14,145 nucleotides of DNA from Bacteroidales bacterium (GTDB lineage: Bacteria; Bacteroidota; Bacteroidia; Bacteroidales; UBA932): positions 1 to 14,145 of the forward strand of contig SFPH01000080.1 of NCBI GenBank assembly GCA_004552115.1, read 5' to 3'. Of this stretch, positions 1-6,367 are shown piece by piece. Each line of letters opens with the position of its first letter. Position 1 is the first letter of the stretch. Both the position numbers and the translations under genes were made by a program. The notes under the pieces were generated by a model, which saw only the letters and a program-made list of their open reading frames with translations, did not search any database and was not told the DNA's origin.

Positions 1-747
1 CGGTATATATGCCAGCAGGATTATGACTGCCGCTGCACACAGGAGCCATTGCAATGAGTTCCTGTGATTGAGGGCATTGCCTGCCGCAATGATGCCGAGA
101 AGCCAGAGGATAGCAGTGTAGGGGGATGTCGTCAATGTCAGGGTGAATACCAGAATCGCCACTCCTATCAGGGTGATCAGCCAGCCGGAAAGGCCCTCGC
201 GGTACAGGACGAATATGAATCCCACATATACCAGTGCCGAACCGGTCTCGCTCTCCCCGAGAATCACCAGCATAGGCAGGGCAATGACGGCGGCCACCGT
301 GAGGAAATTCGAGAACCTGGTCAGCTTGAATCCCGGTCTGCTCATTATGAATGCGAGAAGGAGCGAGGTGGTTATCTTTGAAATCTCCGCCGGCTGGAAC
401 CGGACAGGTCCGAAGGCGAACCAGGACCTGGAGCCCTTGACCTCGACTCCGAGGAAAATCACGGCTACAAGCAGGAACAGAACCAATATGTACAGCAGTC
501 CCGCCCCGCTCTCCCACAGGTTCGAGGGAATGAGGAATACAATGAGGCTTCCGAGGCCGAATGCCGTCAGAATCCATATGAACTGTTTTCCGCTGTTGAC
601 GCTGAAGTCCAGGATGCCGGTGTTCTCACCTCCGTGGATGGAGGCGTAGATGTTGACCCATCCTATGAAAACCAATGCCAGATAGATGAAGACAAGTTTC
701 CAGTCGTATGTCTGCCAGAATGGCCTTCCGCTACGATAACTTCCCAT
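1..747 (-). CDS. rodA: RodA, SEDS peptidoglycan glycosyltransferase (C-terminal part outside window)
   Basis: RodA polymerises lipid II into glycan strands at the sidewall, working in the inner membrane with its partner transpeptidase PBP2, encoded just upstream. I translated the minus strand from the ATG at 747 and it stays open for 249 codons to the window edge. It begins MGSYRSGRPFWQTYDWKLVF and has several hydrophobic segments (about residues 17-30, 52-72, 82-100, 150-165, 170-182, 190-205). Family signatures are visible: VKGSRSW at 103-109 with FGPVRFQPAEISK at 112-124, the classic SEDS block, and ESETGSALVY near 165-174, matching the segment usually written as PDxGSALV. The catalytic Asp of the later extracellular loop lies beyond the edge and cannot be checked. 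The start is 3 bp after the mrdA stop, so it is almost certainly cotranscribed. FtsW is the main alternative, but adjacency to mrdA favours RodA. Confidence 0.93.
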   Translation of the reverse strand, partial: MGSYRSGRPFWQTYDWKLVFIYLALVFIGWVNIYASIHGGENTGILDFSVNSGKQFIWILTAFGLGSLIVFLIPSNLWESGAGLLYILVLFLLVAVIFLGVEVKGSRSWFAFGPVRFQPAEISKITTSLLLAFIMSRPGFKLTRFSNFLTVAAVIALPMLVILGESETGSALVYVGFIFVLYREGLSGWLITLIGVAILVFTLTLTTSPYTAILWLLGIIAAGNALNHRNSLQWLLCAAAVIILLAYIP

Positions 748-750
748 ACG

Positions 751-2592
751 TCAATATGTTTTGACACGAGACATCAGATCTCCATTCAACATTCTTTCCT
801 CCAGAGGCTTCCTCTTGTCGCTGATTTGCCCCGTAAGGTATTTTTCCACGAGAAGGGAGGCTATAGGCGCCGACCATGTGGCTCCGAATCCCGCATTCTC
901 CACATAGGCTGCCACGGCGATTTTCGGATTGTCCATGGGAGCGAAGCAGATGAATACGGAGTTGTCCGCTCCTCTCGGGTTCTGCGCCGTTCCTGTCTTT
1001 CCGCAGATGTCCAGGCCCTCTACGGCAGCAATGCTGGCTGTACCTCCTGAGCCGAATCCGCTGTTGACGGCCTTCCACATTCCCTTTATGACCTTCTTGA
1101 AATTGGTGGTGTCCACCATAGTGTACTGCTTCTCCCTGAATTTGTCGTCAATCCTGAGTGAGTCGGAATCCTTGACAATGTGGGGAATGTAGTAGTAGCC
1201 CCTGTTGGCTACAGTGGCGCACATGTTGGCAATCTGGAGAGGCGTGACTCCGATTTCGCCCTGTCCGATGGAAATGGAGATGACAGTGGTGAACTTCCAG
1301 CCTCCCTTGCCATAGATCTTGTTGTAATAGTTTGAGGTAGGTATGGTTCCGCCGAGTTCGGCAGGGAAGTCGCTCCCGAGCTTGTGCCCGAAGCCGAAGC
1401 TTGATACATAATCGTGCCACTTGTCGAGCGCCTCCGCCTGGCTTCCGTATTTCCTGTTTTCCAGGATATTCCTCATCACATAGCAGAAATACCCGTTGCA
1501 GGACATCATTATGGCATCCTCGAGGTCAAGAGGGGAGCGGTGGGCGTGGCATCCCAGCTTGTGTTTTCCGAAATAGTATCCCTTGTTGCAGGGATATGTG
1601 TATTCCGGCTTGAGTACTCCTTCCTCAAGGCCAATGAGGCCGTTCACGAGTTTGAACACCGAGCCCGGAGGGTATGGAGCCTGCACGGCGCGGTTGAACA
1701 TAGGCTTGTGCGGGTCGCTGACAATTTCCTTGTAATGCTTGCCGATGTCCGCCAGCATCTCGACGTCGATTCCCGGGCTGGAAACCATCGTCAGAATCTC
1801 CCCGGTGGAAGGTTCTATGGCTACCAGGCTGCCTACCTTGTTCTGCATCAGGAGCTGGCCGTATTGCTGCAGATCGGCGTCGATGGTGGTCACAATGTCC
1901 TTGCCGGGGATGGCTTCCTTGTCCATCTCGCCGTCCTTGTACCTGGTCTGTATCTGGTTGTGGGAATTCCTCAGATAGATGTGATAGCCTTTTTCGCCCT
2001 TCAGGTCGGCTTCCCTTGCCGCCTCAAGGCCGGTCTTGCCGGCATAGTCTCCGGGCCGGTATTCGCCCGGATGCCTGCTGATGTAGGCCTGGTCCACCTC
2101 GGATACGTAGCCGAGAAGATTGCCTCCTGCATTGAAAGGGTAGTCCCTGATGCTCCTGACCTGTCCCCTGAAACCCGGAAACTTGTACTGGATTTCGGAG
2201 AACTTCATATATTTCTCGGCGGAGAGCTGCTTCATCATTATGACGGACTGGTAGCCGATTCTCCTCCTGTTCTTCCTGTATTCGGCCATCTTGCTTCTGA
2301 TGAAGTCCGGTTCCACTTCCAGAACGCTGGCGAGCAGGAGGGTGTCGAATTCCGTGACTTCCTTGGGCGTCACGAGAATGTCGTAGGCCACTTTGTTGCC
2401 GACTATGATCTTTCCGTTCCTGTCATAGATCACGCCTCTGGTCGGGTAGATGATGTCATACACCATCGAGTTGTTGGATGCGTCGATCTTGTAGCGGTCG
2501 TCGATGATCTGAATATAGAAAATCTTGGCGATGAGAATTCCCGCCATTATGAGAAGACCGATTCTCAGCTTGTTGGCCCGTTCAAGTTTCAT
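751..2592 (-). CDS. mrdA: Penicillin-binding protein 2, elongasome transpeptidase
   Basis: This class B PBP crosslinks new sidewall peptidoglycan in complex with RodA. It has 613 residues, normal for the family. A single N-terminal membrane anchor spans about residues 10-30. A dimerisation/pedestal region follows, with YPTRGVIYDRNG at 49-60 and YAGKTGLEA at 183-191. The transpeptidase domain starts near 250. All three active-site motifs are present: S311-V-F-K314 (catalytic serine), S364-C-N366, and K532-T-G534, plus the conserved GQG at 443-445. A Cys/His-rich stretch (C335, H344, C348, H349, H351) sits between the first two motifs, roughly where a metal site has been reported in enterobacterial PBP2; metal binding here is inference. 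The start lies 1 bp after the mreD stop, and the rodA start follows its stop by 3 bp. Confidence 0.97.
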   Translation of the reverse strand: MKLERANKLRIGLLIMAGILIAKIFYIQIIDDRYKIDASNNSMVYDIIYPTRGVIYDRNGKIIVGNKVAYDILVTPKEVTEFDTLLLASVLEVEPDFIRSKMAEYRKNRRRIGYQSVIMMKQLSAEKYMKFSEIQYKFPGFRGQVRSIRDYPFNAGGNLLGYVSEVDQAYISRHPGEYRPGDYAGKTGLEAAREADLKGEKGYHIYLRNSHNQIQTRYKDGEMDKEAIPGKDIVTTIDADLQQYGQLLMQNKVGSLVAIEPSTGEILTMVSSPGIDVEMLADIGKHYKEIVSDPHKPMFNRAVQAPYPPGSVFKLVNGLIGLEEGVLKPEYTYPCNKGYYFGKHKLGCHAHRSPLDLEDAIMMSCNGYFCYVMRNILENRKYGSQAEALDKWHDYVSSFGFGHKLGSDFPAELGGTIPTSNYYNKIYGKGGWKFTTVISISIGQGEIGVTPLQIANMCATVANRGYYYIPHIVKDSDSLRIDDKFREKQYTMVDTTNFKKVIKGMWKAVNSGFGSGGTASIAAVEGLDICGKTGTAQNPRGADNSVFICFAPMDNPKIAVAAYVENAGFGATWSAPIASLLVEKYLTGQISDKRKPLEERMLNGDLMSRVKTY

Positions 2593-2593
2593 C

Positions 2594-3103
2594 TCATCTT
2601 CCTCCGTAAGGGTCCAGAACCCTGGCCGCCAGCAATGAGATCAGCACTCCGGGTATCAGCGAGCATCCGAATCTGATAAGGTTGAACAGGATAGGCCTTG
2701 CCGGGCCTCCGTCTGCAGCGATGTAGAAAAGCAGGAAAACGGCATAGGCCACGGAGATGGCGAACGTCATCTTCAATGCACCGAATTTCCTGATCGAGAT
2801 ATCCTCGTCGAGCAGGCTTATCTCCTGGCCGAAGATCCAGTCGCAGAGAGTTCTGCGGACAGCCGCCACGGGGAGGAGGGCGAAGACGTTCAGCCCGATT
2901 GTCCCTTCGGCGAGCAGATCGGTCGCCAGGCCTGTGGCGAATGCGACCAGCATCGCGCTCAGAGTGCTGAATCTTGTCGGGAAGCACAGGATCAGTACGG
3001 GCAGCAGGCTTATGGTAATGTAGGCGCTGATATTCAGATAATTGCAAATAAGCAGCTGTATTGCCGCAAGCAGCAGGAATGTTATTCCGTAATTGTGTCT
3101 CAT
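2594..3103 (-). CDS. mreD: MreD, membrane subunit of the elongasome
   Basis: MreD is a small integral membrane protein that links MreC and the RodA/PBP2 pair to MreB filaments. The 169-residue product is almost entirely hydrophobic. I see likely membrane segments near residues 7-24, 27-44, 48-68, 72-85, 111-131 and 138-160. The central stretch ATGLATDLLAEGTIGLNVFALL (57-78; G, D and the GLN turn) fits the family pattern of a Gly/Asp-containing helix followed by GLN. MreD is poorly conserved in sequence, so the call rests on this motif, the topology and above all its position between mreC and mrdA. Its ATG overlaps the mreC stop in an ATGA arrangement, a typical sign of translational coupling. 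Confidence 0.93.
   Translation of the reverse strand: MRHNYGITFLLLAAIQLLICNYLNISAYITISLLPVLILCFPTRFSTLSAMLVAFATGLATDLLAEGTIGLNVFALLPVAAVRRTLCDWIFGQEISLLDEDISIRKFGALKMTFAISVAYAVFLLFYIAADGGPARPILFNLIRFGCSLIPGVLISLLAARVLDPYGGR
2601..2605 (-). promoter_or_regulatory. Possible Shine-Dalgarno site for mrdA
   Basis: The minus strand reads GGAGG inside the last codons of mreD, 8 nt before the mrdA ATG, a good Shine-Dalgarno spacing. Bacteroidota generally depend little on such sites, and the Gly-Gly codons of MreD would produce this sequence anyway, so its function is uncertain. Confidence 0.35.
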
Positions 3104-3885
3104 TGTTCAGCTCCTCCTTTCTCGAGTGACATGATTTCGTCCAGATCCCGATTTCTCACGAGGCAGACGTGCCTGACGGATGAGAAGTCCTGGAACAGGC
3201 TGACCTTGATCTCGAATGTGGCCCCGTTGACTATCCGGGAGCCTGTTATCCTGCCGATAGGGATGTCAGGAGGGAATATGGTGGAGAATCCGCTCGTGTA
3301 GACGGTGTCCCCCTCTTCGAATTTCACCTGAAGTGGAATCTCTCTCAGCAATGCGTTCCCCGAGCCTTTCCCGTCCCAGGCCATCGGTCCCGCCGCCCCG
3401 TCCTTTCCGATTCTTGCGCTTATGCTGCTGTCGGAGTTGAGAAACGATATGGCGTAGGAATAATGTCTGCTGACCGCATCGACAATTCCGATTACTCCCC
3501 GGCTGGTGATGATTCCGGTCTGGGGCCTGACGCCGTCATCGGAACCTTTCCCTATTATCAGATAGTTATGCTGCTTGTTTACGCTGTTCTTGATGACCTC
3601 CGCCGGGATGAACTCGTATTTCCCCCGCCAGGCGGTTGTGTAGTCTGCGGAATCGCATGCCGCCGCTGCGGCAGCCTCCTCTTCCAGTCTGGTTATCGTC
3701 TCCGTGAGCCGGAGTATCTCCTCCGCCAGATGCCTGTTCTCGGTCCTGAGGGAAGCATAGTCGGTGGATATGAACAGGTCCTGGAGGCTGTCACCGTGTC
3801 TCAACATACCAAGTGCGGCAATCTCCAGTAGAATGAAGACTGCCGTATTGATCAATGTTCCGGTTATGGTTCTCCTGCGCTGCAT
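3100..3885 (-). CDS. mreC: MreC, rod shape-determining scaffold protein
   Basis: MreC is a bitopic membrane protein whose periplasmic part activates PBP2 and organises the elongation complex. The 261-residue product has a basic N-terminus (MQRRR), one membrane helix at about 9-28, a Leu/Glu-rich coiled coil at about 43-75 that ends in a short alanine run, and then the paired beta-domains. KGSDDGVRPQTGIITSRGVIGIV (about 113-135) and EEGDTVYTSGFSTIFPPDIPIG (about 190-211) are hallmark MreC blocks. The length is slightly short of the roughly 280 residues common in the family, but no domain is missing. It is separated from mreB by 1 bp and overlaps mreD by 4 bp. Confidence 0.96.
   Translation of the reverse strand: MQRRRTITGTLINTAVFILLEIAALGMLRHGDSLQDLFISTDYASLRTENRHLAEEILRLTETITRLEEEAAAAAACDSADYTTAWRGKYEFIPAEVIKNSVNKQHNYLIIGKGSDDGVRPQTGIITSRGVIGIVDAVSRHYSYAISFLNSDSSISARIGKDGAAGPMAWDGKGSGNALLREIPLQVKFEEGDTVYTSGFSTIFPPDIPIGRITGSRIVNGATFEIKVSLFQDFSSVRHVCLVRNRDLDEIMSLEKGGAEQ
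3113..3118 (-). promoter_or_regulatory. Possible Shine-Dalgarno site for mreD
   Basis: Inside the 3' end of mreC the minus strand reads AAAGGAGGAG, containing AGGAGG 9 nt before the mreD ATG. It is unusually complete for Bacteroidota, where ribosome binding sites of this type are mostly absent. It also encodes the Lys-Gly-Gly-Ala tail of MreC, so coincidence is possible. Confidence 0.4.
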
Positions 3886-3886
3886 C

Positions 3887-4912
3887 CTACCTCTTCAGGA
3901 AAGAGCAGTTCTCTGCATTCTTGAGAGCGATGCAAGTGCCTCTTGCTACGGCGTGAAGCGGATCCTCCGCAACGTGGAACTGGATGTTGACCTTGTCTGT
4001 GAGCCTTGTGGCAAGACCTCTGAGCAGGGCTCCGCCTCCGGAGAGGTAGATTCCGTTCTCCACAATGTCGGAATACAGCTCAGGCGGCGTCTGCTCCAGT
4101 ACGTGGAGGATGGAGGTCTCGATTCTTCCGACAGACTTGTCGAGGCAGTGGGCGATTTCCTGATAAGGGATGGAAGCCTCGACAGGATGCGCTGTCATCA
4201 GGTTGGCTCCCTTCACGCAGTAAGGCTCCGGTGCTCCTTCCCTGAGCTCCGGAATCACGGCGCCTACCGCAATCTTGATCTTCTCGGCGGTGATTTCTCC
4301 CACCTTGATGTTGTGCTGCTGCCTGAGATAGGACTGGATGTCGCTGGTGAAAACGTCTCCCGCAGTCCTGATGCTGTCCTGTATCACGATACCACCGAGG
4401 GAAATGACCGCAATCTCGGTTGTTCCTCCTCCGATGTCCACTACCATGCTTCCCTTAGGGGCTTCCACTTCAAGGCCGATTCCCAATGCGGCTGCCATAG
4501 GCTCGGAAATGAGGTACACATCCCTGCCTCCTGCATGCTCGGAAGAATCCCTGACCGCCCTGATTTCAACCTCGGTACTGCCGGAAGGAATGCCTACGAC
4601 AAGCTTGAGGCTCGGGGAGAAGAAGGACCTTCTCTTGCTGTTCACCTGCTTGATGAATCCCCTTATCATCATTTCAGCCGCATTGAAGTCGGCGATCACG
4701 CCGTCCTTGAGCGGACGGATTGTCTTGATTCCCGGATATTCTCTTTCATGCATCAGCTTGGCCTTGTGCCCGAGTGCGATGCATTTCCCGCTGCTGCTCT
4801 CGACTGCCACGATGCTGGGCTCGTCAAGTACTATCTGATCATTCTGGAAGATGATGGTGTTGGCTGTGCCCAGATCCATCGCAAGTTCCTGTGTCAGAAA
4901 TGAAAATGCCAT
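3887..4912 (-). CDS. mreB: MreB, actin-like rod shape-determining protein
   Basis: MreB forms membrane-bound, ATP-dependent filaments that orient sidewall synthesis. At 341 residues it has the usual full length. The actin-fold nucleotide motifs are in order: phosphate 1, DLGTANT at 13-19; E137-P138 in ISEPMAAALG (catalytic glutamate region); phosphate 2, DIGGGTT at 159-165; and the adenosine motif SGGGALLRG at 291-299. The first ten residues (MAFSFLTQEL) are hydrophobic/amphipathic and could serve as a membrane-targeting tip; that is inference. It is the first gene of the leftward operon, and a TAnnTTTG box lies 40 bp upstream of its ATG. The start directly precedes the conserved beta-strand, so no longer N-terminus is needed. 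Confidence 0.98.
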   Translation of the reverse strand: MAFSFLTQELAMDLGTANTIIFQNDQIVLDEPSIVAVESSSGKCIALGHKAKLMHEREYPGIKTIRPLKDGVIADFNAAEMMIRGFIKQVNSKRRSFFSPSLKLVVGIPSGSTEVEIRAVRDSSEHAGGRDVYLISEPMAAALGIGLEVEAPKGSMVVDIGGGTTEIAVISLGGIVIQDSIRTAGDVFTSDIQSYLRQQHNIKVGEITAEKIKIAVGAVIPELREGAPEPYCVKGANLMTAHPVEASIPYQEIAHCLDKSVGRIETSILHVLEQTPPELYSDIVENGIYLSGGGALLRGLATRLTDKVNIQFHVAEDPLHAVARGTCIALKNAENCSFLKR

Positions 4913-4952
4913 ATTATATTTCTCTGTTTTTTCGGTTTGAACATATTTTCGT

Positions 4953-4960
4953 CAAAAGTA
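4953..4960 (-). promoter_or_regulatory. Candidate Bacteroidota -7 box for the mreB operon
   Basis: The minus strand reads TACTTTTG, an exact match to TAnnTTTG, 40 bp before the mreB ATG, which predicts a leader of about 30-35 nt. No TTTG -33 element is visible at the expected spacing. Its upstream contact region would fall on the ispD -7 box. Confidence 0.5.
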
Positions 4961-4972
4961 CGAAAAAAATCT

Positions 4973-4980
4973 TAAATTTG
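4973..4980 (+). promoter_or_regulatory. Candidate Bacteroidota -7 box for ispD
   Basis: TAAATTTG matches TAnnTTTG and ends 19 bp before the ispD ATG, which predicts a very short leader of roughly 10-15 nt. A weak T-rich TTTTC at 4946-4950 sits near the -33 position with 22 bp spacing. The box lies back to back with the mreB box, 12 bp apart. Confidence 0.5.
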
Positions 4981-4999
4981 TTGCGTAATCTGACCTTTT

Positions 5000-5713
5000 A
5001 TGAACAGAAAATGTTATTTGATAGCAATGGCCGCAGGCCACGGTTCCCGGATGGGCACGGAATTGCCGAAACAGTTCCTTCCTCTGGGTGGCAGGGCGGT
5101 GCTTCACACCACTATCAGAAAGTTCGTCGAGGCTGTTCCCGACATATCTGTCGTGACTGTTCTCCCGCAGGGCGGCGAGTATGCTGACTGGTGGCGGAGA
5201 TATTGTGTCGAGAACAATTTCAACTGTCCACAGATGATTGTGAGCGGGGGAATCACACGTTTCCATTCCGTGAAGGCGGCATTGTCGAAAATCCCCGACG
5301 GGGCCGTTGTTGCCATACAGGATGGCGTCAGACCCCTCCTTACCGTGGAATTCATAAGGTCGATGTTCTCCCGCTTTGATGAATCGGATTGCAGGGCACT
5401 GATACCGGTGCTTCCTGTCGTGGACACCCTGAAAATGCTCCGGAAGGACAATGACGGCAGGCTTGTGCAGTCTTCCGGTCCCGAACCGGACAGGTCCGTG
5501 CTCTTCGGTGCGCAGACTCCCCAGATTTTCAGATCCGAGGACATCAGGGCGGCTTACGGCCAGGCTTATGACGTATCATTTACCGATGACGCTTCAGTGG
5601 CGTCCAGATACGGAATACCCCTCGCTTTCTGCGAAGGCGAGAGGCTCAATTTCAAGCTGACGACTCCCGAGGACCTCATCCTTGCCGAGGCCGTCATGAA
5701 GCTCGGGAAGTAG
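5000..5713 (+). CDS. ispD: 2-C-methyl-D-erythritol 4-phosphate cytidylyltransferase
   Basis: IspD transfers CMP from CTP to methylerythritol phosphate in the MEP pathway, which supplies isoprenoids including the undecaprenyl carrier used for wall synthesis. The 237-residue length is typical. The nucleotide-binding N-terminus reads AMAAGHGSRMGTELPKQFLPLGG with R17 and K24 in catalytic positions. SGGITR (82-87), QDGVRP (107-112, with D108), D142, R165 and TPEDL at 222-226 next to K219 match the family's CTP- and MEP-binding elements. FTDDAS (194-199) is the conserved turn before the last strand. The N-terminal motif starts at residue 8, so the ATG at 5000 fits well. It stands alone: divergent from mreB and convergent with lrp, whose stop codon is 2 bp beyond its own. 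Confidence 0.96.
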   Translation: MNRKCYLIAMAAGHGSRMGTELPKQFLPLGGRAVLHTTIRKFVEAVPDISVVTVLPQGGEYADWWRRYCVENNFNCPQMIVSGGITRFHSVKAALSKIPDGAVVAIQDGVRPLLTVEFIRSMFSRFDESDCRALIPVLPVVDTLKMLRKDNDGRLVQSSGPEPDRSVLFGAQTPQIFRSEDIRAAYGQAYDVSFTDDASVASRYGIPLAFCEGERLNFKLTTPEDLILAEAVMKLGK

Positions 5714-5725
5714 TCCTATTCTTCC
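5706..5725. terminator. Small hairpin spanning both stop codons of ispD and lrp
   Basis: GGAAG at 5706-5710 pairs with CTTCC at 5721-5725. The loop contains both stop codons (TAG of ispD at 5711-5713 and, on the other strand, TAG of lrp at 5716-5718). On the plus strand it is followed by TTTCC, a weak U-rich tail; the minus strand has no T-run. It is the only terminator-like structure I see at this convergent junction, and a weak one. Confidence 0.25.
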
Positions 5726-6216
5726 TTTCCGTTGTTGAAAGTCGTGTTCTCGTAATCCTTGACCCATACCTGGCGGTCGATGGCCTCGTCGAGGGCTATC
5801 ATCGTATCAGTTGCCAGAATGTAGGGGATTTTCTGTATGGTGTTCAGGAGAACCTCCATAAGGTGGTCGTTGTCAAAGCAATAAATCTTTACGAGAAGAG
5901 CGTACTTGCCCGTCACGAAATGGCATTCCACCACTTCAGGTATCTTCTTCAGACATTCCACCACTTCATTGTACTTGTCTGCCTCGGAGAGAGAAATGCT
6001 CATGAATGCGCAGATGTTCAGGCCGAGCGCCTGCGGCTTCACGAGCAGCCTGGAACCGGTTATGACTCCGGCGGCCTCGAGCCTTTTGACTCTCTGATGA
6101 ATCGCCGCTCCTGAAACTCCGCATTCGCGGGCTATCTCGAGGAAAGGCATGCGCGCATTCTTCACGAGGAATGAAAGGATCTTCTGGTCGGTCTGGTCAA
6201 TGTGATACTTGCTCAT
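5716..6216 (-). CDS. Lrp/AsnC family transcriptional regulator
   Basis: Lrp/AsnC proteins are small DNA-binding regulators that respond to amino acids or related ligands and often control their own gene. The 166-residue product has an N-terminal winged helix-turn-helix (about 5-60; DQKILSFLVKNARMPFLEIA then GVSGAAIHQRVKRLEAAGVI) and a C-terminal RAM ligand-binding/oligomerisation domain (about 68-145). The latter includes VVECHFVTGKYALLVKIYC, matching the conserved V-x-G-x-Y-D-hydrophobic strand, with A in place of the usual D. A charged tail (YENTTFNNGKEE) ends the protein. Which regulon it serves cannot be read from the neighbours: topA upstream and ispD downstream are unrelated to amino-acid metabolism. 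A TAnnTTTG box and a pair of similar dyads lie upstream. I give no specific symbol because the family has many paralogues. Confidence 0.93.
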   Translation of the reverse strand: MSKYHIDQTDQKILSFLVKNARMPFLEIARECGVSGAAIHQRVKRLEAAGVITGSRLLVKPQALGLNICAFMSISLSEADKYNEVVECLKKIPEVVECHFVTGKYALLVKIYCFDNDHLMEVLLNTIQKIPYILATDTMIALDEAIDRQVWVKDYENTTFNNGKEE

Positions 6217-6243
6217 TGCTTCTGATTTTTAATTCAACAGATG

Positions 6244-6251
6244 CAAAATTA
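6244..6251 (-). promoter_or_regulatory. Candidate -7 box for the lrp-family gene
   Basis: The minus strand reads TAATTTTG, an exact TAnnTTTG match, 27 bp before the ATG at 6216. No TTTG is seen at the -33 spacing, so this promoter may depend on an activator or the match may be chance in AT-rich DNA. Confidence 0.45.
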
Positions 6252-6290
6252 ATCAAATTTTCTATAAAATATCACTTCGGGGCCACAAAA

Positions 6291-6336
6291 TCTTATAAAA
6301 GATAAGTTTTTGCAGTCCCTAAGTCTTAAAAGATAA
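6291..6336. repeat. Two similar AT-rich dyads about 32 bp apart, upstream of lrp
   Basis: TCTTATAAAAGATAA (6291-6305) and TCTTAAAAGATAA (6324-6336) are near-copies. Each is also a dyad of TCTT and AAGA half-sites, with a 4-base or 2-base centre. Dyad centres are 32 bp apart, about three helical turns, which would put both on the same DNA face. They lie 40-90 bp upstream of the candidate lrp -7 box, a plausible operator position. The left copy also forms a 5-bp AT-only hairpin (CTTAT/ATAAG), which as a topA terminator would be weak. Confidence 0.45.
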
Positions 6337-6367
6337 CCTATTGTATCCTTTCAATCGTTTACTTCCG

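Noticed and set aside
1414..2676. A 420-codon open frame on the plus strand opposite mrdA.
   Set aside because: It mirrors the codon positions of mrdA, has no recognisable domains and crosses into mreD. It is a by-product of the GC-biased codon use of the real gene.
3764..4903. A 379-codon open frame on the plus strand opposite mreB and mreC.
   Set aside because: It is antisense to two unmistakable genes and runs through their junction. Its composition is that of a shadow frame, with no motif or promoter.
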